A DNA stretch of 64,000 nt from Neoceratodus forsteri (taxonomy: Eukaryota > Chordata > Ceratodontiformes > Ceratodontidae): the NCBI GenBank assembly GCA_016271365.2, contig JADMNL010000022.1, positions 218,030,501 to 218,094,500 on the forward strand, in the 5' to 3' direction. This document shows positions 9,869-20,499 of the stretch, in pieces; the first letter of the stretch is position 1; every line of letters begins with the position of its first letter. A program made the translations under genes and the position numbers. The notes under the pieces are model-generated. The model made no database searches. It was not told the origin of the DNA and was given only the letters and a program-made list of their open reading frames with translations.

Positions 9869-11811
9869 CACATGATCCCAGAGGGAAGAGTACTTGACTG
9901 AATCGAAGGAGGTGACAAGGGCAGTAAGGGGAGCCAAGGCATCTATGGAACTCAGGCTGGCACAAGGCATTAAGAAGGGGGAAAAGGACTTCTTTAGGTA
10001 CATCAGGGAAAAAAGGAGCTGACAGGACCAAATAGTAAGGATTAGGAAGGAGCGGGGTTGGGTGGAAGCAGGGTGAGATAAGGCAGAAGCACTAAATGAG
10101 TACTTCTGCTCAGTGTTTACTAAAGAGAAGAGGAGGGTGACACCCAAGGGGGGAGAAATGGCAGAAACGGGGGGGGGTGACAGATGGGGAAATCATGGAG
10201 GGCAGAGTTTGTGAGGGTTTGAAGGCACTGAGGGTGGATAAGGTGCCAGGCCCAGATGGCATCCATCCCAGGGTACTGAAGGAGCTGGTTGCAGGACCTT
10301 AGGCAGACCTATTTAATGCCTCACTACATTCGGGGTGTGTACCTCAGGACTGGAGTATGGCTCATGTGGTGCCCCTCCACAAGAGTGGCCCCAAGGATGA
10401 ACCGGGAAACTACAGACCAGTGAGCCTCACATCCATTGTGGGTAAGCTAATGGAGACTATCCTGAAGGAGAGGCTAGTGGCCCTCCTAGAGGCCAAAGGA
10501 CTACAGGACAGCAGACAGCATGGCTTCATACGGGCAGATCCTGCCAAACCAACCTGGTGGAGTTCTATGACTGGGTAACTAGGTAACTGGACAGGGGCTA
10601 TGCAGTGGATGTCCTGTATCTGAACATCAGTGAGGCATTTGACTTGGTGCCGCATGGAAGGCTGGGAAGTAAGTTAGTAGGCACAGGGGCGGGTGCAAAC
10701 CTGGTGAGATGGGTAGGGAACTGGCTTCAGGGAAGGCAACAGAGGGTGGTGGTGGGTGGGGAGCTCTCACACCCAAGGGTAGTGACGAGCGGTGTTCCAC
10801 AGGGCTCGGTGTTGGGACCAGTGTTGTTTGGGATACTCATTGCAGACATATCATTGTACATCAAGAGCAAGATCAGTCTGTTTGCTGATGATACCAAGGT
10901 AGGAGTGGTGGTGGATGACCTAGGGGGATGGCAGGGGTTGCAGGATGAACTGGCAAAGCTTGAAACCTGGTCAGACACCTGGCAACTGGGGTTTAATGCC
11001 AAAAAGTGCAAGGTGCTGCATTTTGGGATGAAGAACCCAAGGAGGAGTTTCCAGCTGGGAGGAGTACAGCTAGCCCAGACAGAGGAGGAGAAGGATCTGG
11101 GGGGATTCATTACAGGGTCAGTGAACAACTCGGCACAATGTAGGAAGGCAGCTGCAAAGGCCAACAAAATGCTGGGTTGTATTGCAAGGGGTATATACTC
11201 GAGGAGGGAGGAGGTGATTCTGCCCTTGTACAGGTCATTAGTTAGACTGCACCTGGAGTACTGCGTGCAGTACCGGCGCCCATTTCTGAATAGGGACATT
11301 AAGTTACTGGAGGGGGTACTGTGTAGGGTGACAAAGATGATCAAGGGGCTGGGGGACTTATCATATGAGGAGGCTGAGGGACTTGAACATGTACTCATTG
11401 GAGGAGAGGAGGGATGGGGGGACATGATTGAAATCTTTAAGTACATGAAAGGAATAAACAAGACAGTACAGAGGGTCTGTTCAAAGTAAGGGAGGCGAGG
11501 GACACAAGGGGCCATCATATGAGACTGGAGGGAGGAAGGTTCAGGAGGGAGATGAGGAGACACTTTTTTACAGAGAGGGTGGTGGCTGGGTGGAATGCGT
11601 TACCTGCAGAAGTGGTATCCAGCAGAACAGTGGACTGCTTCAAAAGGAGATGGGACAGGACAAGGGGGAGGGTCAATGAAGGGGAAGGGTGGAAGGGAGG
11701 GGCAGCTGCAGAAAAAGGGGTGCTAGCTGCACTTTCGAGCAGACTTGATAGACCTCTAGGCCTTTATCTGCTGGCAAATTGCGTCTGTTTGTATGTTTGA
11801 TTGAACAGCTC
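9869..11811 (+). mobile_element. CR1 LINE, 5'-truncated, inserted in an opposite-strand CR1
   Basis: Linker and RT blocks run in order: FFRYIREKR-like linker (about 9990), VPGPDGIHPRVLKEL (10240-10290), VVPLHKSGPKDEPGNYRPVS (about 10370), SVLGPVLFGI, LFADDTKVGVV, then C-terminal EYCVQYRRPF and KYMKGINK. It ends RPLGLYLLANCVCLYV near 11800. The flanks 9690-9868 and 11812-12000 read as one minus-strand CR1 if joined, which indicates nested insertion. Confidence 0.8.
10605..11489 (+). pseudogene. CR1 reverse transcriptase fragment
   Basis: A 294-codon open stretch begins MDVLYLNISEAFDLVPHGRL (RT motif A, with the catalytic D changed to N in LNISEAFD). It continues TSGVPQGSVLGPVLFGI (motif B), SLFADDTK (motif C with the FADD catalytic pair), then the CR1 thumb and C-terminal blocks (WQLGFNAKKCKVLHFG, EYCVQYRRPFLNRD). 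Upstream (10357-10578) the finger domain sits in another frame and downstream (11519-11800) the C-terminus shifts again, so the copy cannot encode a complete RT. Minus-strand ORFs over it are shadows. Confidence 0.8.
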
Positions 11812-12000
11812 CTCCTGTCTTGAAGCCCCCTACTGTTTTTGCCTCCACCACTTCCGCTGGCAATCTGTGCTATGTAGTCCACCACTCTTAGTGAAGTAGT
11901 ACTTCCTCACATCCCTCTTAAACACCATCCCAAGCTTTATCACATGTCCTCTGGTCCTGGTGGTCTTTATCATTTGTAAGATACTCCCCTCAGGGCCAGC
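11812..12000 (-). mobile_element. CR1 LINE C-terminal fragment (proximal part of the split copy)
   Basis: The minus strand encodes RGHVIKLGMVFKRDVRKYYF and SGGLHS...KWWRQKQ, the conserved CR1 tail region (R..KYFF.ERVV..WN). It stops at 11812 where the plus-strand CR1 ends. Confidence 0.65.
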
Positions 12001-12002
12001 CC

Positions 12003-12860
12003 AGTGATGTGACGGTAGCGCTATCGCCCACCACGGTGGTGACCCAGGATCAGACATAGTCTTGCATTGCTGGGAGCTGGCCAGGGAGGAAGAGGATGAG
12101 CGTCTGATGGACTGCTATCCTCTGATTGGGGGGGAATGTGCTGCTCCTACTGAGTGACTGCCACCAGGCCTGGTGGTAGTGCAGGCCCAGTGGACAGCAG
12201 AGGAAGGGAGGAAGCTGTGGATTTCCATAATGAATGTGTGTGCCTCCACACGTGTGCTCATTGGAGTGCATGCTCTAGAACAGGCTACAGGGAGAAAAAT
12301 GGAAAAAAGTAGGGTCTTGGACTTTGTGCCCAGCCGCTTCAGTCCCAGATGCATCTGGATATGTCTCGGGTGGGGGGACAGCCCTCCCTCTCCTACCCCT
12401 CTGTGGGAAGAAATATGTGGGAGATCAAGGCCTTGGACTGGAGAAAGCTTGGGATGCTACCTGATAAAGGACTTCTGATCCAAAGCACTGGGGCATGGTG
12501 GCAGTGGTCGGGTCTGTATACACTTTCCACAACATTGGCTATTAAAGCATTTAAAACTTCAATGGAATTGTGTATGAGAAGTGCTTTGGAGTGCAGGGGA
12601 CTTGGATTTTTGTGTTCATACTGGGCTAGCCACCCTTTACCTGCACCCCTTCCAACCTTGGCTTATCGCAGTTCGGTCAGTGGAATTGTGTGTCCCGGGG
12701 AGGACAGCCCTCCCTCTCCCACCCTTCTGAGAGGGGAAATCCATGGGAGATCAAGGCCTTGGACTGCAGGAGGCTCAGGATGGCCACCAAGCACGGGGAC
12801 ATGGTTGATAGCTGCCCAAGCCCACTACCACAGGATAAAAACCTTTGTGAAAAAAAAAAG
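12003..12860 (+). mobile_element. Long tRNA-headed SINE (family A) with internal duplication
   Basis: The head CAGCCCAGTGATGTGACGGT and B-box-like GTGACCCAGGATCAGAC match the family, as does the CCACCAGGCCTGGTGGTAGT body. A block of about 100 bp (GGGGACAGCCCTCCCTCTCC ... GGGAGATCAAGGCCTTGGAC) occurs at 12370-12462 and again at 12693-12785. The A-rich tail is GTGAAAAAAAAAAGAAAG near 12850. No clean duplication was found. Confidence 0.6.
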
Positions 12861-13269
12861 AAAGACATCCCTCCTGCACCCTGTCCACCCCGTGAGGTTC
12901 TTCTAGGTCTCTACTCCCTTAGTCTCTCTCTGTAGTGTTTTCGATGCAACACCAGTGCCATTTTCAGAGATGTACATGGCCGACATGGGAGAGGGGTCTT
13001 AAACTCCAAGGACAACCCCAAGCTTACCACCTCCAGAATGTTCCTGTATTAAGAGATAGCTGACCACTGGAAAAGGAAGTGAGATGGTTGGCCCTCGACT
13101 GAGAGCTGTAGCAGGGATTGTAATGGGAAGCCACAAGGAGCCCATGCTCAAAGAGACTTGCAAAAAAGCAGAATCACCAGCCAAAAAGTTAATTAATCCA
13201 TTTATTAAAGTAGTATACACACTGGAGGAAAAGAGGAGAAGGGAGAGAGGCCCAGCCACACCTGGCGAT
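12861..13269. other. Unassigned intronic sequence
   Basis: Low-complexity and unique sequence with only short ORFs lacking family motifs. Confidence 0.4.
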
Positions 13270-13850
13270 ATTTAATAACTGCTGCAGCTACTGCCTTCGC
13301 CACAATGTTGCCCAAATCGAGGGCTGCCTGCAACTGAAAATTGGTAATGGAACACCCCATGTTCTAGACATTCAGGAGGCCCTACTGGTTGTCCTCTAGC
13401 AGGCGTGACAACAGGTCAGAGAGTTTCTTAAAACAGCTCATGGCCGTACCTGGCCATCATGCTAATGTAGCTGCTGTACCGAATGCCGAGGGACAATGCC
13501 ACATATACTCTGCAGTTAAAGTGGTCCTCCTTCTAGCACTCCATAATTGGTGACCTGTCTGACTTTCCTGGCATTATGGAACACCGCATCTGCTACAAGG
13601 CCATCTGAAGACAAGTGTTCCAGGAACACAGTGTATCCCTCTGGAGCGCATTGCATATTTGCAATCCATCCTATATGGAGGAGCCAGACAAAATACAAAA
13701 GAAAGGCACCATCACTGCCAGAATGATGGGGAAGGCCACCCAGGGACAAATCCTTCTCCATGGTGTGCACCAGTGGATAGGTCTCAATCTTCTGGATCTC
13801 CTCCAAGAGGGTGTCAAGAATCAAGAACAAGGTTAAGGTGAATCCTCCAC
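13270..13850 (-). pseudogene. Decayed DIRS-type gag fragment
   Basis: The minus strand encodes ANMQCAPEGYTVFLEHLSSD then GLVADAVFHNARK (13516-13830). In a shifted frame, about 13440-13270, it encodes SITNFQLQAALDLGNIVAKA then VAAAVIKYR. Both blocks align with the gag of the DIRS element at 35.8-44.2 kb (ARKYAVPTGSLSVFSEHPST and EGLVTDAF; TKQQLQTALDIGD and VAAAVAMRRR). Several stops and shifts mark it as an old copy. The full limits are unclear; upstream parts may extend toward 14.4 kb. Confidence 0.65.
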
Positions 13851-15230
13851 TGAATCAGCTCTATCAAGAGGTCAAGTGCAACAACAACCTATCAGAGTCA
13901 GAGTCCAGATATAGTGGGGCGAAATGTGAAATGGCCAGTGGACAACCTATTTAGTTGGAGTGACCAGCACCAAGAAGGCATGTGAAAGCTCCGTTCATAG
14001 CCCCAACATCTAGACTGCAGCATCCCCTCCTTCAGCGGAGGGGTAAGGGGCTAAACTAGAGTGGTGCACTGAGAAGCCACTGACAATGAATGGTGGCTGT
14101 GTGGGTGCAGGTATGCCCAGAAAAGGATGAGTCAACTAAGGCCTCGTTGGACTGAAAGTTGACAGCAGTGGTCCTGATCCCTCAGGTACATGGGAGTAGG
14201 TCAAATGCTGCCACTTCACCTTTTCCCACATATAACAGTCTCAACAGCGATGAAAGGAATGCAGTAAGGAGGGTCAGTTCGATAAAAACCTCCACCAGTT
14301 GTGATAGTTGTGGTGACAGGGGCACGACCAGGATCAAGAGCTGGGACCATGGCAATTCTAGATAAGAAAACAAATACATGGTTAGTTTCTTTTGACCAAT
14401 ATTTTATCCCATCTGGAGGACCATCTCCCAGCCCCAGTGCCACTCACCATCAGCTACTGTCCTCCATAGAGGGGTCTTCAGGTGAGGCATTCCCTTCCCC
14501 TTCAATGTCCTCATCTGGTATAGGGTGTCCTGATCCATAGTGCGGGGACCGAGAGTGACAAACCTTCATTCTGAATGCAGCAGTGAATTTTTTTCCAGGG
14601 TCTCACTTACTGATCTTTCTGCCCCAACAACAGGGCAGCAGGAGCGTGGTGCACTGCCGTGCAGGCAGCCCAAGTCCCGAGCTTGTGCACCATGCTACCG
14701 CTGGTCCATCGGGTGGCTCATGGTGACAATTGTGTCACTGCCAACAAGCACTGCCACTTTAAAAAAGGAATCACAGAAATTTACCAGGACACCATCATGC
14801 TGGCACTGTGATGGGCTACTGACACTGGTGACCTAGGTGGTCAGCAGGGGGGGAGCAAGGATTCAGTGCCTCATGGACAGTTCTCTTCCCTGTGGGGCAA
14901 GGGGGGACATGGTGATTCACTGTGGGAATGCCACTTGGCGGAGCTCAGTTGGAGTCACAAGTGAATGGAGAAGCAGGGGAAGGGAGTGCTGCCAAAAGTC
15001 ATTACCCACTGGTGCCCTTACCGGAACAAAAATGGATGAAAAATGCCCTAGTTTGATCCAGCAGCCTCACACGTTTCACACAACAGCCCCCACCAAGTGT
15101 GGTCCTGAGTAAGTAGTGAACAACCAGGAAGTCCATGAGAAGGCTGGTGATATGACTGAGGGGAGTGCAACAGGGCCAGGGGTCAAAAGTGAGAAATATA
15201 AACAATAACAACAAAAAAGAAACCTACCAA
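13851..15230. other. Unassigned intronic sequence
   Basis: No exon or clear element ends were found. Plus-strand ORFs of 70-98 codons here have no recognisable motifs. It may include more of the decayed DIRS copy. The 3' edge adjoins the exon at 15245. Confidence 0.35.
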
Positions 15231-15244
15231 AAGAAGTCACTTAC

Positions 15245-15305
15245 CGCATAGCGTGACAGGACATAGGCACCTGCCCCCACCCCAATTCCGATGATACTCT
15301 GGAAA
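15245..15305 (-). CDS. ndrg2: NDRG2 internal exon (residues FQSIIGIGVGAGAYVLSRYA)
   Basis: This 61-bp exon follows an acceptor ending CTGCAG and ends at donor GTAAGTG. Its first base completes an Asn codon split with the upstream exon (AA then T), and it ends in phase 0. It encodes FQSIIGIGVGAGAYVLSRYA. IGVGAGAY is the NDRG counterpart of the alpha/beta-hydrolase nucleophile elbow (GxSxG), with the nucleophile position degenerate as in the whole family, so enzymatic activity is not expected. Confidence 0.9.
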
Positions 15306-15675
15306 CTGCAGACACAAAGAAAAAAATCCAAAGCTGTAAAAGGTACACATGATACTGAGGGGAACACACCTAAAATAATTCCTTCACTGTTAGCTATAGC
15401 TAGAGGTTTTGAGAAGTCAAACCTCCACAAGATGGCAGCTTGGGATTCAGAACTGGAAACATCTGCTGTACATTAGGAAAAAACAGGGATGTTTCCAGTA
15501 TTTTCCCCAATATTTTGGGAGTGCAGTACTTTCATCCGCAAGTTCCAGGCAGGGACACGATATAAGGGGAGGAATGGTCAGAGTGAAAGGCTCTGGAGTT
15601 CCATGAGCTAAAGGAGCTGCTTATTTCGCTTAGCTGCCAGGGCTTCATTTTTATTACTGGATTAGCAACATGCCA
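15306..15675. other. Unassigned intronic sequence
   Basis: No recognisable element; starts with the polypyrimidine tract and acceptor of exon 15245-15305. Confidence 0.4.
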
Positions 15676-16211
15676 CTTTTATTTTTTTGTTTTCTTTTTG
15701 TCCCGGCTAGCATCGAGACTATCTGCCCTGGTCACGGCCCTCGCAGCCCCTTGCTCCCACATGAGCTGTGCTCCCCCTGTGCCCCCCGGCTTATCCCCCT
15801 AGGACGGGGTCGCAGCACCGACCAAGGTGTCACAAATGTCGGTTCAGGTCAGGAGAGACAGCCTAGGAGCATATGTATAGGCAGCAAGGAGGGTGTCATG
15901 AAGGCGCTGGCTGGGGATTTTGTGCCCCCAAAAGTACACTTTTTCCTCATGGTGGGGAAATGCAATGACGTCCCATGTCCACCCCACCCCCTGGACGTCC
16001 AGACGCCAGCTGCCGTGGAGCCCTCAGTCTTCCCAGGGGTCCATAGTGCACCGGACATTCATCTCCCCTCCCCCTGGAAGAGGAAAGCAGTCTGAGGGAC
16101 ACTCCATCCATCTCCCCCGGCTGGCCCTCCTGCGACCTAGGTCCATTCCCGAACCCGGGGTTGCCAGCGTTGCAAGCAGAAATCCAACAGCTACGCCAAT
16201 GGGCTGGCATA
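15676..16211 (-). mobile_element. Long tRNA-headed SINE (family A), inverted
   Basis: The head on the minus strand from 16211 (GCCAGCCCATTGGCGTAGCT, then AACGCTGGCAACCCCGGGTT) gives recognisable A and B boxes. The tail, seen as TTTTATTTTTTTGTTTTC on the plus strand near 15680, matches the tail of the copy at 44708-45321, and CTGGTCAC near the tail is shared too. Confidence 0.7.
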
Positions 16212-16448
16212 ACACACCGTGTTCTGAGTGCTATTCCCTTGAAGCAGTCAATGAATGGCATGTGTGTACACTGTGGTTTGGTTTGGTTTGGGAAGGGGTG
16301 AGAGTCTGATGCCGGGGCCTGATGCTGCCCACAACTGGCTTAGGTATATCTCAATTCAGAGATGACCCATTCACCGCTAGTCCCAGGACCAGACATTTGC
16401 AGAGCATTCAGGACGGCCACTGATTCATCTTACACTCCTCAATGGACT

Positions 16449-16660
16449 GGCAGTATAGCCTAGAGGTTAGAGTAACGAGCTGTGAATGAGCTCGATTCAT
16501 TCAGCAGACCTGGGTTTGATTCCCACACCTCCACCTGCATACTGAGTGACCCTGAGCAAGTCACTTAATCTCCCCAGTGCTCCCAGTTCACCCCAGAAAA
16601 ATGGCCCCTATGCCTAGTGGGCCTTACCTGGTTACCAAAGAATAAATAAAAAAAATAAAT
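16449..16660 (+). mobile_element. CORE-SINE (MIR-like)
   Basis: The tRNA-like head (GTATAGCCTAGAGGTTAGAG; B box GGGTTTGATTCCC) is followed by the CORE block TGACCCTGAGCAAGTCACTT AATCTCC, nearly the mammalian MIR core. The tail is L2-like (TTACCTGGTTACCAAAGAAT then AAATAAA). Other copies are at 17335 and 25363. Confidence 0.85.
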
Positions 16661-17169
16661 ACACACACATTATCAGTCTCAGCATTGAAAACCATAGTTG
16701 CTGTTGACAGCTGTTGTCTCATGTGACAGTGTTAAGGGAACTTCAGACTTACAATAAATCATTCTAGTAAAGTGTTATATGTGCTCCAAGAGATGTTGCT
16801 CACATCACAGAAGTTCTACTAAGTGGACCTCCCATCTCAACTGCACAAGATGAGTCATAAAATCGAACAGAGCTCGCCCTTGTGAAATCCAAACAAACGT
16901 CAGGCAATGTCTGTATGTAGAACAAAGTTGTTTACTCCAACTCCATAAGGAATGAAGAAAGGCACAGGGCTCTAACTGGGGTTCCTTATGGTGCTGGAAT
17001 AAACAACTTTTTTCTACATATAGAGGTTGCTTGACTTCGGTTTGGGTTTCATGAGTGCAGAGCTCATTTTGATTTTGTACTGAGCAGGTTAGCTGCCTTG
17101 CTCCGCACCACCGCCAGCTGTCTTTGTGGGTGCCACCTTTGTTTTGTGCAGAATGAGTCATACCTCCAG
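16661..17169. other. Unassigned sequence with weak duplication
   Basis: 16915-16935 (TGTAGAACAAAGTTGTTTAC) and 16995-17020 (AAACAACTTTTTTCTACATA) are inversely related, suggesting a small fold-back. Otherwise nothing is recognised. Confidence 0.35.
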
Positions 17170-17334
17170 AAGGCAACCTCCTGCTGCACAGGTCATTGGT
17201 GAGATCACACCTGGAATACTGGACAACGTACTGGAGTCCACACTTGAGGAAAGACTGCGATAACATGGAGGCAGTACAGCGCAGGGTCCAGGCGGCATGA
17301 TGTACAAGGAAAGACTGCGGGACTTGAACATGTC
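17170..17334 (+). mobile_element. CR1 LINE fragment
   Basis: It encodes a CR1 C-terminal block (HRSLVRSHLEYWTTYWSPHL, RKDCDNMEAVQRRVQ) and stops at ERLRDLNM where the CORE-SINE at 17335 begins, so the SINE inserted into or beside it. Confidence 0.65.
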
Positions 17335-17560
17335 TGGCAGTCTAGCCCAGAGTTAGAGTAATGAGCAGTGAATGAGCTTGGTGCACCCAGCACACCTGGG
17401 TTTGATTCTCACAACCTCCACCTGTATATTGTGTGACTCTGAGAAATTCGCTTAACCAACCTGTGTTGCCAGCACACACCAGGTAATGTTCCTTTGGAAA
17501 CCAGTGTAAGTGACTCCCTAACTCAATGGTGTATCCATTTCCAATGAATAACAATAAATT
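17335..17560 (+). mobile_element. CORE-SINE (MIR-like), diverged copy
   Basis: It has the same head as 16449-16660 (AGCCCAGAGTTAGAGTAATG; GGGTTTGATTCTCAC) and a degraded core (GTGACTCTGAGAAATTCGCT TAACC). The 3' part is weakly conserved. Confidence 0.7.
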
Positions 17561-17607
17561 ATCATTGGTATTCTTACTAGTACTATTATGTACGCCCTCA
17601 AGAAGAG

Positions 17608-18215
17608 ACAAGAAGCTGACCCAGTGGTGTGGAGGGCTGAGGCTCTATGCGTCTTACCTCCTACCATGCCAGCGACCCAAGTTCAGGAACAAGCTCGGGT
17701 TGCCTGGGTGGGGGGGGGTCACGCATCTGCTGGACAGCTCTCCTCTCCCGGGGTAGGGATGCATGCTGTCTTGGTCCTTGGCTGCCACCTGATAGAGGCC
17801 AGGTGGTAGTGCTGGAACGACAAATGATGTACCAAGGGAGAGGCTGTGGTTCCATAGCACACGTGTACCTCCACGCACACAGGCTTATGTGCTGCCACAG
17901 CTAGGGAACTCAGGAAGAAAACAGAAATGGGTTGGTGCAGGCTTAAAGAAGCCCTGCCCGCCTATCCCCATTCTGACATTTCCACCTGTACAGTTCTGGA
18001 TGAGGGACACTGGGTGGGAGGAGGAGGATGGCCCTCCCTTCGTGGCCTGTGGGGGAGGGACAGGCAAGGTGAATCTGAGGGATGTGGATGCTGAAGGGGA
18101 GGTGGGGACAAAGCTAAGTAGCTCACTTGCGTTGAACCACGGGAGAAAAGTGTTTATAGAAGAAAAAGAAGCAAAATGGGTGGCATGATAGAACCAGTCA
18201 AGTACCTGCAAAGGG
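17608..18215 (+). mobile_element. Long tRNA-headed SINE (family A)
   Basis: The head CTGACCCAGTGGTGTGGAGG, TTACCTCCTACCATGCCAGC and B-box-like GACCCAAGTTCAGGAAC match the family. The body includes TGCCACCTGATAGAGGCCAG and CACGTGTACCTCCACGCAC, as in the 45852-47500 copy. The A-rich end is GAAGAAAAAGAAGC near 18165. Exact ends are uncertain. Confidence 0.65.
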
Positions 18216-18224
18216 TAAACAATC

Positions 18225-19140
18225 AGGAATTCTACTTCCTTGGCACAGATCTCGGGACGAGGGAAAATGTACTCCAGCTAGCTGGAGGAAGACTCAAGAA
18301 GTATGTCCATAAACACTTTTTCATTGAAAAGTTGAACAACCTATCAGAAAAAGGAGTAAGGACTATGAGCTGGATTTTCAAATGGGTCAGTGACTAAGTC
18401 CCAACCCGCAGCCCCAGCTGCAGGACAAAACCTTTGTACCTATGTAGCTTTTACCCGCAGCTGCACTGAAAAATTGTCTACAAGCGTCCATAAATCATGG
18501 AGCCGGTCATATACCAGCTGCACGTTTGAGAACACTGCAGCTGTGGGGAAAAACTGCGACTCCACAAGTGGAGGCCCAGGGCTGGATTTTCAAAACATAC
18601 TAGCACTAAGTACGACACTACAGCTCCAGTTGTGGACTGAAATCTCCACCACTGCGTAGATTTGTATTTTCAGTTCCCCGCAGCTGCAGATGTTACACCT
18701 GGTCCCACCAGTTGTAATATTTTTCTACAGCTGCGTAGAAAAAACACCCGCAAGCCGCCGTAAATCATGGAGCCGGTCATAAACTGCCTCCACTTTTGAA
18801 AATCCTGCAACTGCAGGAAAAATCGCAGCTCTGCAGGTCACAACCCACTTGTGCTGAGTTATTCCTGCAGCTGTGGGATTTTCAAAGGCTTTGAAAATCT
18901 AGGGTCTCACTTTGTGCCCATTTCTGCTCCATGCGACTTTATGGGCTTTGAAAATCTGGCCCCACCCTGATAAACAGATTCAAGGTGGGGGACAGGCATA
19001 AGAGCTTAGTCAGTGGAGAGTGCGGAGCAGAAATTCGAGGACAGGAGGGCCACTAGGGCCAGAATGGAGTAGCCAGGTAGGGTGGGAAGATAGAATGGGC
19101 CAGTAGACCTTTATTGGACATCAATGTCTATGTATCTGTA
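18225..19140 (+). mobile_element. CR1 LINE 3' region split by a TIR element
   Basis: 18225-18367 encodes GTRENVLQLAGGRLKKYVHK then HFFIEKL (CR1 C-terminus). 18990-19140 has the CR1 3' end (GGGCCAGTAGACCTTTATTG then a TCTATGTATC-like tail). The inverted-repeat element at 18368-18964 lies between. Confidence 0.55.
18368..18964. mobile_element. Non-autonomous DNA element with terminal inverted repeats
   Basis: The left end TGAGCTGGATTTTCAAATGG and right end TTTGAAAATCTGGCCCCA are inverted repeats of about 18 bp. Two internal blocks (CATGGAGCCGGTCATA with its AACTGCAG... context) recur at about 18490-18560 and 18757-18830, so the element contains a diverged tandem duplication of about 265 bp. 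No transposase is present. The superfamily cannot be named by eye. Confidence 0.55.
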
Positions 19141-19242
19141 TACACCATGAGATCTGTTGGAGCATATATAAACTTATAAAATGTGCCAGCAGCAGGGAAG
19201 GGGAGCGGGAAGGAGGGAAGGGGAAAGGAAGGGAACACTCAC

Positions 19243-19305
19243 TTGAAATACTGCAATACACAGGGGATCATCTCAGCCAGCTGGTCAAGTGATGGGTACT
19301 GGTAC
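19243..19305 (-). CDS. ndrg2: NDRG2 internal exon (residues [20 protein letters not shown])
   Basis: This 63-bp exon has acceptor CCTCAG and donor GTGAGTG. One base completes Gly from the previous exon, then [20 protein letters not shown], then two bases (AA) of the next Asn codon. It differs from human NDRG2 ([20 protein letters not shown], from memory) at two positions. NDRG1, 3 and 4 have M at the S-L position or L for I, so this is the strongest paralogue-specific evidence in the gene. Confidence 0.92.
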
Positions 19306-19930
19306 CTGAGGAAAGAAATCAGAGAGGAAGAATGGTTACAACTGCAAAAATAACAAGCACTCGGCTTTAACATCTGCTGGGCAGAAGCACTAAAATCAAA
19401 AGCCCATACAGCTGGATTTGAAACTAAGCTAATAAACAGAAAGTTTAAGACATGTACTTTTCAGCTTTTACCATTCTCCACACTCTGGTAACAATGGGTA
19501 AAGATGCACTGGTGCCACTGAATGCCGTCATTATTGGGTCTGTCTGTTTCCAAAGTGAGCCGGCATTGTTGCTTGTCTCTCAGCCCAGGGTCAGTGCATT
19601 CTGGATGGGGAGGGAAGTGCCATCCTTCTGCTGCTGCATCGGCCACCTGTGGCAGGTCAAGGAGGGTTCATAACAGGATTGTGTTCCTGCCTCCTCCACC
19701 ACAGAGTCGGTATGCAGTTAAGAGTGGAGTACAGTGCCTCGTGGAAGAAAATGAGTAAAATTTGATTCAGAGCCATCAGACTGATGCCTACCAGTATTAG
19801 CGAGTCTAGCGCAACACGTGACATGAAGGGGTGCCGTGGATATTAAGGCTGGAGGGTCACTAGATGTGGCTCTGAATGGAAGGACACCCATGGAGAATAA
19901 AAATCAATACAACAGACATAAAGTATAAGC
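19306..19930. other. Unassigned intronic sequence
   Basis: No repeats of known type or exons were recognised. Confidence 0.4.
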
Positions 19931-20410
19931 CAGCCAATAGGTGCAACAGTAGGGGCAGTGTTCACTATGCCAGAAACCCAAGTCTGGGAATGAGCTCCGG
20001 ACATTAGGGGTCAGCTGAAAGGAGGGGGCATCGAGCATCCCAGAGAACTCCCTCCCCCCTCAGGATGGGGGGGACTCTGCATCTCACTGTGAGACTGCCA
20101 GTGGGCAGAGGCCAGGTGACAGCATGTGCAAACACACCAGAAGGGGAGAGTAAATTGGCACGCTAGTGCACCACTGCACCGTGCCGATGCTTTGAAGAAG
20201 AACCTGAGGAAAATGCCTTCACCCTTATCCAGCGCCCCCACAGGCACCACAAGACTGACATAGCAAGCCACCCACCACCATACACAGTCCTTGGTTAGCG
20301 GTGGATAACCGCTGAGTTCATGAGAAAGTCAGTGGCGGAGCTGAGGAAGGGAGTGCCGCAAGGTCCAGGGGATGGAGGAGCAGAAACAGATAGTGGGGGA
20401 AAAAAAGGCT
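19931..20410 (+). mobile_element. Long tRNA-headed SINE (family A), diverged
   Basis: CAGCCAATAGGTGCAACAGT, then the B-box-like AACCCAAGTCTGGGAATGAG and the body AGCATCCCAGAGAACTCCCT and GCAGAGGCCAGGTGACAGCA match family members at 24180 and 31155. It ends near GGGGGAAAAAAAGG. Confidence 0.6.
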
Positions 20411-20499
20411 GGGTATGCAATGGCGAACATTGGAAATAAAATGAAAAGGAAAGGCTCGCTTGAGATATTAAACAGCAGGCCACTGTATGGCAACCGTAT

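Noticed and set aside
10727..11563. 278-codon minus-strand ORF
   Set aside because: Antisense shadow of the CR1 RT frame on the plus strand.
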